A program made the position numbers and the translations under genes. Positions 1 to 10,400 of a stretch of 27,201 nt of DNA are shown here, in pieces. The DNA is taken from contig JAQGDQ010000076.1 in assembly GCA_030141605.1 (NCBI GenBank), forward strand, positions 684,001 through 711,201. The letters run 5' to 3'. This stretch comes from Tubiluchus corallicola. Lineage: Eukaryota; Priapulida; Priapulimorpha; Priapulimorphida; Tubiluchidae. Numbering within the stretch: the first letter of the stretch is position 1; every line of letters starts with the position of its first letter. The notes beneath the pieces were generated by a model. It searched no databases. It worked only from the letters and a program-made list of their open reading frames with translations, and was not told the origin of the DNA.

Positions 1-3000
1 TACAGTGGGTTCTAGATACACCTGATACTGCAGCAAATGCGTATAGCAGTATTTCTAACCGTGCTATACGCATTGAAATATTTTGGTTTGAGTTTGCGAT
101 GTTTGTGGAAAGTAAGAGCGCCCACGCGCTGCCTCCCCGTGGAGATTTCGAATCTGATTTCATTTCAACGACAGTTTTTTCTTGCAAGCATTGCGTCGCC
201 CTTGTGGCTTCACCCACGATAAATTAGCTAGGAATTTGGCGCGCGACAGCTGATGGGGCTTAAAACTTAATTTGATGCCGATTTTTTTCTTGACATGTTT
301 ATGCAGCTTATGAAATGGAAATGTTGTGCCCTGGCCCAGAAGTTCCACTGCCGTGCTTGGCGTACGACGTGTCAGATGGCATCTGCTAGTAATGATTCTG
401 CGGTATTATTTACCGCACGACTGTTTTGTTATGCTTATCTGCTGGATCTCTTTGACGATCACAAAGACCGCAAACAGGTGCTTCTTGTGATTTGGCCAAT
501 TCTGGGTTGTATTTTATACGATGTTGTGCGGCCTTTACACTTCAGACCCTGGTAAATATGCGATGAAGATAAGCTGGTCGACAAATATCTGATTAAATGA
601 CAGGAATTTGCTTGCTTTTTGTTTTAACCTTCCCGCTCTCTGTTTTACTTTCTTCTTTTTCTTATTTTTGCTCGTCCTATTCTGGGTTTCCTCGTTTTGT
701 CTTTTTACTTCTCAACCTGCTCTTTCAAAACTTTCAAAAATCACGTGCTATACATGCTTCTGAGATGGATATGTTTAATTAGGATAGAGGTGATGATTAT
801 ATTTAATCATGGAAAATTTTATGGTAAGAGATTCCTTTTAAAGTTCTTTTTTCAAAAAAATAGTACGGAAGAATTTGGGTTAAAAACCAGCGCAAACCAA
901 ACGAAATTTGAATTGGTTCGGGCGCACTTAAAACATTTCAGTTTGGCATAGAGGAAAAATCAGTTGATTCCGAGGTTGCATTAAGGTCGTCTGTTATAAT
1001 TAGAAGACTTGTCCCTGAAGCGTGGCAAAAGCGACTGTATTGGAACATTATTTAACAAGTGAATTATGTTTAAGTAACAAAGTTCTTGGAATTTACTGAC
1101 GTCTACAGCTGCCTGTAAAATACTGGTATTTCGATAATTTAGAATTTACCAAATTAAGTACTGCCATCATTGACTTAAGTCCAAAGACTGTCTGAATCGT
1201 ACTAGTTAACTTCGGGGGTGAATGTGCGTGGTCTGTTTAATTAATTAGTGGAATATAATTAGAACTATGTTGCAACTACGCTATCCTTATCTGTTTTTTC
1301 CTTGCGTTAGTCTACTTAAATATTTTTCGACGTTTAGTTTGGAATCCAAGCTATATATACCTAGGTACTGGTTTCAGCCAGAAGCCAGACCACATAATCT
1401 TGTACTCGCTTTCCTTGAACTTGTAATACTAGAAGACAAGTTGTAACTTAAGCTTGCGGTCATTTTTGCTCGGCATTCCTGAAGTGAATGTGGCCCAGGT
1501 TTCAGCTCTAATAACATCAGCACGTCTTAAAAAGATTTTCTTTGCTGTGTCTTGGTGACATCTTAGCACCTCGATGCCCCTGTGAAGTTGTATTAGAGTT
1601 CTCAAGTACTGCTTTAGCTATAAAAACGAACTGGCAATGATGCATTTTAAGACTATTTCTTTCAAATATCTACGATTACAATCATAATTTTTGATATCGT
1701 CCTTTAATCTTGTTCAGTTTTTCAACAGAATATTTATTAAAATAACTTCTGATTTGTATAAAAAAGAAGCCAAGCTGCAGTCCGCGGCATAAGCCATACA
1801 CAGTAGCTGCGTATGGATTTCGCTATCAGTGTAGATCACACTGTAAAGTTCAGTTTATGGCAAATCTGTTTGTTTTTGCACCCAGTTTCTGAGCTATATG
1901 TCGACACTGTTGCGATGAGGTGTCGAAGTGATGTTTGTTTTTCTTGACCCGGTTACTGGTTTTGTCTACTCCATTGGTCCATTATCCTAGATTATTTTTG
2001 TTTGTTCAAGGAGCAAATTTTTAGAAGAGAATTAAAGTTGGGGTTTATCAGGGCAGTTGTAGTTTTTCTGGCGAGCTTTCGATATTTGTGGAATTATGAC
2101 TGACCAATGAAGATATATATCACTTAATCTGTGGCCATCTTCCCTTCATAGTTTTGCATTATTTTACTATTTATTTCAAGAACTGTAAACCGTTTCTTAA
2201 TCTGTGCTTCTTAGTTCTTGGTTTAATTTGATTAGAGAAATAGCATCACACTGTATTTGTTGGTGTAAAACCGTGTTTGTAACTTGCATCATATTTAAGT
2301 GTTCAGGTCTATGTGAGTCAAATAAATTGTATTTCTCCAAAGTCAACGTTAAAATTAAATGCTCAAAAATTCACAACTCAGTTAAAGCACCCAATTTGCA
2401 ACCTATTTGGAATGACCAATTTTTGAGGTTTTGTCGCATTGCGTGCAGGTGACATTGATGTAACAAATGACATTAATATGTAATGGACAAGAGATAACGA
2501 TTAATTGTGAACTATGTTAGGTTTCTTTGGTTCTTTTTTCTGGTCTTTATTATCAACTCTGACCTCAAGCAGGTTTTATTTAGACCTACTCATGTGTCAC
2601 GTGAAATAGTCACACCGCTACCCAACTCATGACTTCACGTATTGCTGCTCTGGGGTCGAGCTGATGTAATCCGCATAATTTCAAACAAGATTAAAAGGAC
2701 TTTCGGTTCTTAGAATTCCTTTTTTGTATTCCCGAAAAATAAGGCTCTTGCTTCCCGTCCGACCAATAAACCTTCTTAATCCGACTTCTCGACTTCTCTG
2801 GAAAATTGCATGGCGATAATTTATACCACATGAATCCAGACAACAAGATGTGAGGAAGGGGTTAAACTGGGAACGCGTGTGAAGCCAAGCACTGTATGTG
2901 GTACTCTAATACAAATGTTTTAGTGTATTTTTCATATGCTCGAAAGTTGCGCAAGCAGTTCGGTGTTTTCAACTTACTGGTTTATCTTACATAGTTAAGG

Positions 3001-3376
3001 AACTTCTTATAGCTTTGGGCTGCAATAACTGGACCTCCAGTGACTTTAAGCCTTCCCGAACTTGGAAAAAGATCGTTTGCGTTCCAATTGTGCTTACTGG
3101 CTTTTTGAAATGCTAGACGTTTTCCTGTTATTATTTTACCTGTTTGACGGAGATGCTAATTGTGTTATGAATATTTGGTTGCACTTTCTGGTTAGCATTG
3201 ACCATCAGATGCGTAGAGGCTTTATTCGTCAACCGTTTAATAACTTTACCTTCGAGTTTAACATCCTGTGTGCCATAGTTTGTTAATTCTCAATACTCTT
3301 TCACTGAGTTGTTTTAACAAGACAGGAGGCATTAAACACGGGAGGCGTTTAGCAGTGTGTTTAACGATCTAAGAAA
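1..3376. other. No supported gene; upstream or intronic DNA
   Basis: I find no convincing coding exon here. Open frames are short (up to 86 codons), with no recognisable domain and frequent stops in all frames. No spectrin-like helix pattern is seen on either strand, so the actin-binding half of beta-spectrin is not in this stretch. Content worth noting: a perfect 13-bp inverted repeat at 36-74 and a short C2-domain-like peptide pattern near 2330-2450. A possible splice acceptor (or trans-splice site), TTTTAACAAGACAG, ends at 3325, 51 bases before the ATG at 3377. The stretch is either the spacer upstream of the gene or part of a large spectrin intron. Confidence 0.6.
36..74. repeat. Perfect 13-bp inverted repeat (hairpin)
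   Basis: AATGCGTATAGCA (36-48) is the exact reverse complement of TGCTATACGCATT (62-74), with a 13-base loop. There is no T-run or other terminator-like context. The function is unknown. Confidence 0.75.
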
Positions 3377-4297
3377 ATGGCACAGAAGACAGTAGAACAA
3401 CAGAGCTTCCAGCAGAGGATGGCTGTCCAAGTGGGTGTTGTGGCACGTGGTGACGAGCAAAACTATAACACTCAAGAGTACCAGACTGGGGTCAAATTAC
3501 TGGAGGTGTGCAAGTCTTCAAACGCCATGAAAATGGATAATCATGGTCCACCGAAAAAACCCAAAGACAAAACGAACAAATTAAACTGTCAGTCTAGTAC
3601 TAGTAAGCAAAATTGTTACGTGGAGGGTAATGACCCATTTTCAGAAGTGTTTAGCGATGTGCAAGATAATGAAGTGAAATTTCACTCGTTGCCAAGAACT
3701 TCTTCTGGTTGGAAGTATAATCCGTTGTCTATGGAACACAATGCAGACATGTTTAATTCATTACCACGTGGCAGCTTTGAAACCCAACAACAACCAAAGT
3801 TCTACTCATTGCCCAGGCGACGCCGACGCCGGAAGAGATCAGCCATTTGTGTTATCAACTTGGCCCATGTACAAAGTCAAGAAGACCTTGGTTCTCAGAG
3901 CTCCATCAGTTCTACAGACACTCTTACCTCCGATTATGGCTTAGAGGGTAGACTTGGTAAGCCATACAGCAGTCCGCGGTTCAATGCAATTCAACGAAGC
4001 ATCAGTGCTCAGGATCTAACAGTACATTCCAGGGGCAGCGTGTTCAGGCGCAGTATCAGCACCGGCACCTCTATCGTGGACTTGTCAAAAACAAAGAAGT
4101 CAACCTCTAGGGATTCCCTCTCATCCATTAATGTTGATCTGGAGGTTAGATACATTGATGCTGCATACAAGGAAAACACGGCCGATGCTGGAACTGGAGA
4201 TGAGTTGAGCATACATGACAAAAAGATAAATATCTATTTTTTCTTCTTAATCACAATGTATCGAATGTTTTCTAAAATTGCAAGTGTCAGTGTGTAA
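3377..4297 (+). CDS. Long open exon, putative alternative first exon of beta-spectrin (disordered, SLPR motifs)
   Basis: This frame opens with ATG at 3377 (context AGAAAATGG). An in-frame TAA at 3362 makes it a true N-terminus. The 306-codon frame is far longer than chance in this AT-rich DNA. I do not recognise a domain; the protein looks disordered and rich in Ser, Gln and Lys. It holds three F-x-S-L-P-R motifs (residues 102-107, 126-131, 142-147), the last running into an eight-residue Arg/Lys block (147-154) that could be a nuclear-localisation or lipid-binding patch. Two R-S-I-S sites (207-210, 225-228) resemble basophilic-kinase targets, and there is a DPF tripeptide (86-88). Base composition turns intron-like after about 4225, so residues past 283 are probably not translated. 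The only good GT donor in phase with the next spectrin exon is GAG|GTTAGA after 4144 (256 residues). AAAAAG|ATAAAT after 4225 is also phase 0 but non-canonical. It could instead be a separate single-exon gene. Confidence 0.6.
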   Translation: MAQKTVEQQSFQQRMAVQVGVVARGDEQNYNTQEYQTGVKLLEVCKSSNAMKMDNHGPPKKPKDKTNKLNCQSSTSKQNCYVEGNDPFSEVFSDVQDNEVKFHSLPRTSSGWKYNPLSMEHNADMFNSLPRGSFETQQQPKFYSLPRRRRRRKRSAICVINLAHVQSQEDLGSQSSISSTDTLTSDYGLEGRLGKPYSSPRFNAIQRSISAQDLTVHSRGSVFRRSISTGTSIVDLSKTKKSTSRDSLSSINVDLEVRYIDAAYKENTADAGTGDELSIHDKKINIYFFFLITMYRMFSKIASVSV

Positions 4298-6848
4298 CAT
4301 TATTCAAAACTAATCATTATAAATATAGTATGTAACTCTTTCTTGGCAGGTAATTTTTACGTCAGCTACCTTGCACTAATTATTGGTTATAGACAACACA
4401 CAGATGTGCAAATGTTTATTAATACACGGCTGTACACTTCTAAAGTTGCAAAATGACTGCACATACATATATTTTGTAACCTAGCAATTATTAATTTTTC
4501 CTAAATTATGTTTTTGATATCATTGCCCCAGCAGTTTGGACTGATATCAAAACTATACCGCATTAATAGTGATGCTAAAATAATGCACACATATTGAAAT
4601 TGTGCAGAATTCATTGCAAAAGCCATTAAGTATCATCACTACAACCATATCAGCCTATTTATTGGTTATCTAACATGATAAAAATAAAACTAACTTGCTC
4701 ACTTTTCATTTAACAAAACATCGTAATATTGAAATACATAATAAAGCTTCTCAAATCAAGATATGCTTTAAATCTGGGATAAAAATGCTTAATTCTAAAT
4801 ACGTCATTGTTATCCTGGTAATTGCTGTTTTCAGGAAACTCCCAAAACACTATGGCACTGTTTATTTTAAAGACATTTATTTGCTAAAAGCAAAGTTTAA
4901 TTACTTAAATATTATCGTAGTTCACGTTTGGGTATGATGGAAGAGTAGCTTGTTTGCATAAAACAGATGTTGGAGCAGAAAAACGTGCTAGCGTACGCAT
5001 AGAGTTATGTTTAGCCCGGGTGTAAGCTGTAATCTCACAGCTGTTGAAACATCGAGACCCTTAATGGTGGAGGACAATGATGCATAGGTTGTTGTGGAAA
5101 CTGAAGCATCGGCAACTTTTTCTGGCGGCATCTGAAACAGCCGCAGGGCGGTGACACCTAGTTCTGGATTTTGTCAAAAATTTTGTAGTCTCACTGCAAT
5201 TTTGCACATGCTGCTGGAATATTGCCTGCTAAGTAGGCGTGGGTCAAATTTTATAATTTATTAATTTTGGTGCAGCACAAACAACATATAAAGTATAGCA
5301 AAAACACACAATGAAGTACAATGTATTCTAAAAATGTTGTACAAATAATTTACTTTCTGGCAAAGCCTGGAATATTATTACAATATATATATATATATAT
5401 TTTAAATTATTAGATGAAAATATATGTATCTGCAGTAACGTATTCCAATATTTGTACAAGTTCATTGTGAAAAACAACTGATTAGTCTTGGTTTTGTAAA
5501 TTGAACTCAAATTGTTTAGAAACATTTCTGTAAAATCATATAAAAACTCAAGTGCTGCAGCACATTTATCAATTAACAAACTAATTAATAAACAAAAAGT
5601 TATGCATAAAGGATGTAGCTGTAATGTGTGTGAAACCAAGCTAAAGTCACCTATGAGCACATTTCTGACATGGCTTTTTTGGGCCTTCCATAAAACTTTT
5701 ACAACAGTTAGACCCATTGTGAATAAATGTAATTTCTATGGCAACATGTACAAATTCTGATTAAAGGGAAATATAGTTTCCACAAATAAACTAAGCTTTT
5801 AGGATTCAGTTGTAAACTGTTATTGGTTTAGCGCCACCTGTAAAAGTTATCATCATAAGTTCTGTGTTTCTCGAAACAGGCAATGACCCTATTAATCCAA
5901 TAAATGCACGAAAGCAGTACTAAATTAGAAAGCCCGAAAATAAGTTTTTGTGTTTTCATTCGGACTTGAACCCAGGCCTTCTGCTTTCCGGGCAGCTGTA
6001 CTAACATCTACACCACAGAGGCACGGTGACTTTTCAGACTTAGAATAAGGTACTAGACGTCTATTAGTAACAATGACAGTGATTGTTAGTGATATAACTG
6101 TGGTAGATTTACACAGAAATAGAGTTTTTCATTTTTTGACCTTTTGTTATGTAAATTTAGCATTGCAGACTAATCTAAAATTTTTACGTCTGTTTTTCTA
6201 CACAAACGACTTTTTGTTAAACGACTTTAACTAATCACACATCATAATCATCATTGATTTACTATATATGGTGACTATCGTGTGTGTGGTGTAGCTGCTG
6301 CATTTCTCTGCATTTTTCTCTTTTCCCTTTCCCCCAAACAATATATATTTCTTTTATCCCACAAAATTATTTTATAGAAAATAATATTCATGTTAATTTT
6401 AAATATTAGTAGCTGACAATTAAAGAAAACACCACGCGATTAAAGAAATAAGTCAAGTGACTAAAGAAAAAGGGGTGCAAAATTAGAAACTTACTAATAG
6501 TTGCAATGTGTAACCATATATGCAACAGTTTGTGGTATCTATGAAATGCTGTCATGAGTACTAAATTATAAGTGATGGCCTGGAATTTTAGATTACATAA
6601 GTATGCAGATTTTTGAGAAGGCAAACTACAACATTAGCAATTTGATTATATGCAAAACATTGTATACATGAATATGTCATGTCATCGTCGTCTCCATCGG
6701 GATTATCATATGGTCATTGTCAACATAATTATTGCTGTTGTAGTCATCATCAGTGTCTACTATTACTTATTTGTATGTGGCTGGTGTCTTTCACTGTCTT
6801 GAAGTTAGTTGCCCAAGCAATTGGGAATGACTTTGCAATTTATTTCAG
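4298..6848 (+). other. Putative first intron; no exon found
   Basis: Between the long exon and the first spectrin exon I see no further coding segment. The longest frame (129 codons, minus strand, 5328-5717) overlaps an (AT)n run at 5383-5400, is low complexity and has no domain. An AATAAA at about 4683 could end an unspliced transcript of the 3377 exon. A tRNA-like SINE relic lies at 5957-6028. The stretch ends with the acceptor CAATTTATTTCAG at 6848. Confidence 0.55.
5957..6028 (-). mobile_element. tRNA-like SINE head or tRNA pseudogene
   Basis: On the minus strand an A box TGGTGTAGATG (6015-6005) and a B box GGTTCAAGTCC (5972-5962) both fit the RNA polymerase III internal promoter consensus. 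They are spaced 43 bases apart, and a TTTT run follows at 5940-5937. The would-be acceptor stem (GCCTCTG) has no complementary 3' strand, the T stem has mismatches, and position 33 is C rather than U. This is therefore a tRNA-derived element rather than a working tRNA. Confidence 0.5.
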
Positions 6849-7057
6849 TACTTTTTCGACACGAACGAAGCAGAGGCATGGATGTCGGAGCAGGAGCTGT
6901 ATATGATGACAGAGGAGAGAGGTAAGGATGAGACGAGCTGCAATGCACTGATCAAGAAACACCAGCAGCAGGATCAGGCTATAGAAGATTATGCAGACAA
7001 CATCCGCGAGTTGGGTGAAACTGCTAGACAGATGATCGATGCCGGACATCCACTCAG
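6849..7057 (+). CDS. Beta-spectrin exon: repeat 13, helices A-B
   Basis: The acceptor is TTTATTTCAG and the exon opens in phase 0 with Y-F-F-D. It encodes the repeat 13 core (EAEAWMSEQELYMM, then the helix B segment ending GHPLR). The donor after 7057 is phase 2 (CTCAG|GTTTGT). The 1103-base intron that follows holds a (GAT)n microsatellite and no other exon that I can see. Confidence 0.93.
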
Positions 7058-7369
7058 GTTTGTGAGAACTCTGTGTCATGGGCACGTTAAAATTTTTATT
7101 TTATTTTAGGCTCATAAACTCATGCAATTACTTCTTTTTCAATTGCTAAGCATCATCATAGGCTGTTTTTTTAAAATGCATTTGTGCAGCTAGCTTTTCT
7201 GGTACTGATACTCAATCCATTTTTGTGGATAATGAATGGATTGGCATATTGAACTATGGAGTCTCTATGATGATATTTGTTCAGTTGGTCAATTTGAACA
7301 CTGAGTCACATACCTTGTTTCTTACCCAAGGACTAACAGAAAATTGATTTTTCAGATATTAATTTAGAT

Positions 7370-7426
<57 letters not shown>

Positions 7427-10400
7427 GAGGCAGAAGCAAGGGGCAAGAAGGCGTAAAATTCTTCTAGAGTTTACTGACTGTTAATTATTAATTACTAATC
7501 TGACATTAGAATGAACAAAAGTTTTGAAATTGCACCAAAACTGCCTAATCAGAGATCATCGTAACTGACTTAGTTTCTATGTAGGCTACAACATAGAAGC
7601 AAGGCTAATGTTGTTACTTAATGGCGTGTGTAATGTGGCATGTGGCTTAGCAGATTGAAATTTTTTGGAGAAACTCTGGCATTATTCTCTAAAATTTTTA
7701 TGCTGTTTGTATTATTGTGAAAACCTGTATTATTCTGTATCCATCATAATCTTTTCCTGTTTTAATGACTCTCATGTTACAAGCAACTTTTCTAGATCAC
7801 TTGTAGAAAAGAGTTATTCTGGTGCAATATTTCATTATTGCAGGGCGATTCATTAACATTCTCAGAAAAAAATTCGTTTAACTTTATCCCATCAAAGAAA
7901 GTGAGACTCGAGGATGCAAAAAACATGCACAATTGTGTGGCTTCACCCACAAAACAAATAATCAAAACATTAAAAGGGTAAGGCATCAGAATTATTTTTG
8001 CCCCCTTGTGCCACAAGCACTTGCTACACCACTGGATGATGATGTCAGCAACAGAAATAACAACAATGATGACTTAACATGTATTATTACCATTTTAGCC
8101 TCTCAAAATGAGTGCATAACAGGCTGTGCTGTGCACTAGTTTTGATAATATATTTTTCAGTGACCAAATAGCAGTAAAGCAGTCTCAAGTGGACAAGTTG
8201 TATGCAGGCTTGAAGGACCTGTCGCAGGAACGGAGAGGCAAGTTGGATGAGACCCTGAAACTCTACATGTTAAACAGAGAGGTGGATGATTTACTGCAGT
8301 GGATCGCAGAGCGTGAGGTCATCGCCGGGTCACACGAGCTGGGACAGGACTTTGAACATGTCTGCGTACGTAAAATTTTACTATTTGTTATTGTTCTATT
8401 GTGTTTCCTCTCATGTCAAAAACTACTTCAAAATAATATAATTGCGACACTAACTATTTCTTGTTATAGTTTAGCTGAAAAGTTATTATAGTTTCTAAAT
8501 TCAAAACTCTTTCATCGTAATTTTTTTAAATCTTTACATCATTGAATATCTTCACCCAAAATGTCACTTTTCAAATTATGAATATGCGTGTATAAATTAG
8601 CAGCTCTCCTGTTATACATATTACACATATATGTGCAATTGGCAGCTGCACTGGTATTTATCTCTGGTAGTAGAAAAGCTACATTTAAGCGCGTTAAGAC
8701 ACTCAGATTTTAAGCCTTGTTCTTGGATCAGTTCTTGGACACAACTGTCCTACTGCAGCATTGAAAGCAACGTTTATGTTTTTGTTCTTCTGTGAATATT
8801 TTTATAAAATTTTTGTGGTGAAAATGTTTACGCAAACATTTGTAATTAAATTATGAAGCTGGTATTATAGCTTCAAGAGACACGAAATTGAATCAATGGG
8901 TGGAAAAGGTTTTTTGCACAGAATGCCAAAAAGCCATTGAAGACACATTATTTGCTAGTGCTATTTTGTGGTGTTTTTCAACTATGGAGCTCACCTAAAA
9001 TATAAAGCTAACGAAACATTTTGTGACCAGATGTTACAAGAGCGCTTCCGAGAGTTTGCTCGTGATACGGAATCAGTCGGCACAGAGCGAGTGTCTGCAG
9101 GTAACGACATTGCAGATGCACTCATCAATGTCGGTCACTCAGATGCGGCACTGATTGCTCAGTGGAAGGATCAGCTGAATGAGGCTTGGACAGACCTTTT
9201 GGAACTTATCGACACTCGGACTCAAATGTTAGCTGCCAGCTACGAGTTACACAAATACTATCATGACTGCAAAGATGTGTTAAGTATGATACAGGTAAGT
9301 ACGAATTTTTTTAAACATTTTATTTCTATTAATGTGTATATTAAGAATGCTGATAATTTTCGGTTTCGCTAATGACTCTTTTTATTGCTTGCATTTTGAT
9401 ATTGTTTGATTAGATTCACTGCTTGTTCATAGCTTTTCATATTCTGATGTCTTAAGTGATTTACCTTGATGAATATGAATCAAGCTTAATTAATTCAATC
9501 TGACTTGCTAATGATATTGAGATTTGACAAATTTTAGAATTATTTTCACAGGAGAAACAAAATTCCATGTCAGACGAACTTGGTCGTGATTCTGGCAGCG
9601 TTTCTGCTCTCATACGCAAACACTCCAACTTTGAATGTGATCTGGGCACATTGGAGAGCCATGTGCAGGGCATCACAGCCAAGTCTGTCACACTACAGAC
9701 AGCATACGCTGGCGACAAAGCCAGAGAGATCCAAAACCGAGAAGCAGAAGTCATAAATGCTTGGAAAAATCTCAAGACCAGCTTAGACGCTCGGCGAGAA
9801 AAGCTGATAGAAACAGGTACATTAATTCTGAATGTATTTGAGTTGTTTTTTTCCCTTTTTTAAGTAATTAAGTGGTTGGATGCTTGCCAGCAATAGAAGA
9901 GCTAGTCATGATTGAGCAAACCCACTTTTCTAACTTTCTGAATCCGAGAAAGGACTTGAAAAAAATTACTACTGAGCCAACATTTGAACCAGGCACTTTA
10001 AATGACAAATTCAGCATCGTAGACTAACTAGAAGTCGTCTCGGTCATCTGTAATCAAAACAGATTTTTACGTACATCTAACAGTTAAGAAGCTCGGCGTT
10101 AACAAGTCATATGCTTTTAGCAGTTCTCAGTTTCTGTTCCAAAGTAGTCTAATGATTGTACATACCACTTTGTGTGGTGAATTCAGGGGGATAACTGAGT
10201 ACTTGTATATGTGATTTGTAATCACCCGTCACTCATTTGTTTCATTGATTAGGATTTATACGCATCCCAATTTGGCTGGGACAAATCTTTTATTTTATTG
10301 TTTCATTTTAGGGGATTGTCCGTGAAAGAGAAAAAGATTCTAATCCTGCCACAACAACTTTGCCTTTCAATACTGGCTCCTACCTGCAGAACTCTAAAAT

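Noticed and set aside
295-555. 86-codon plus-strand open frame with many aromatic and Cys residues
   Set aside because: No domain, no splice context, and the composition is typical of random frames here.
5328-5717. 129-codon minus-strand open frame, the longest outside the genes
   Set aside because: AT-driven composition, crosses an (AT)n run, no domain or splice context, and a competing plus frame overlaps it.
7371-7426. Regular short repeat that could suggest an array
   Set aside because: A pure trinucleotide microsatellite with no spacers; not CRISPR-like.
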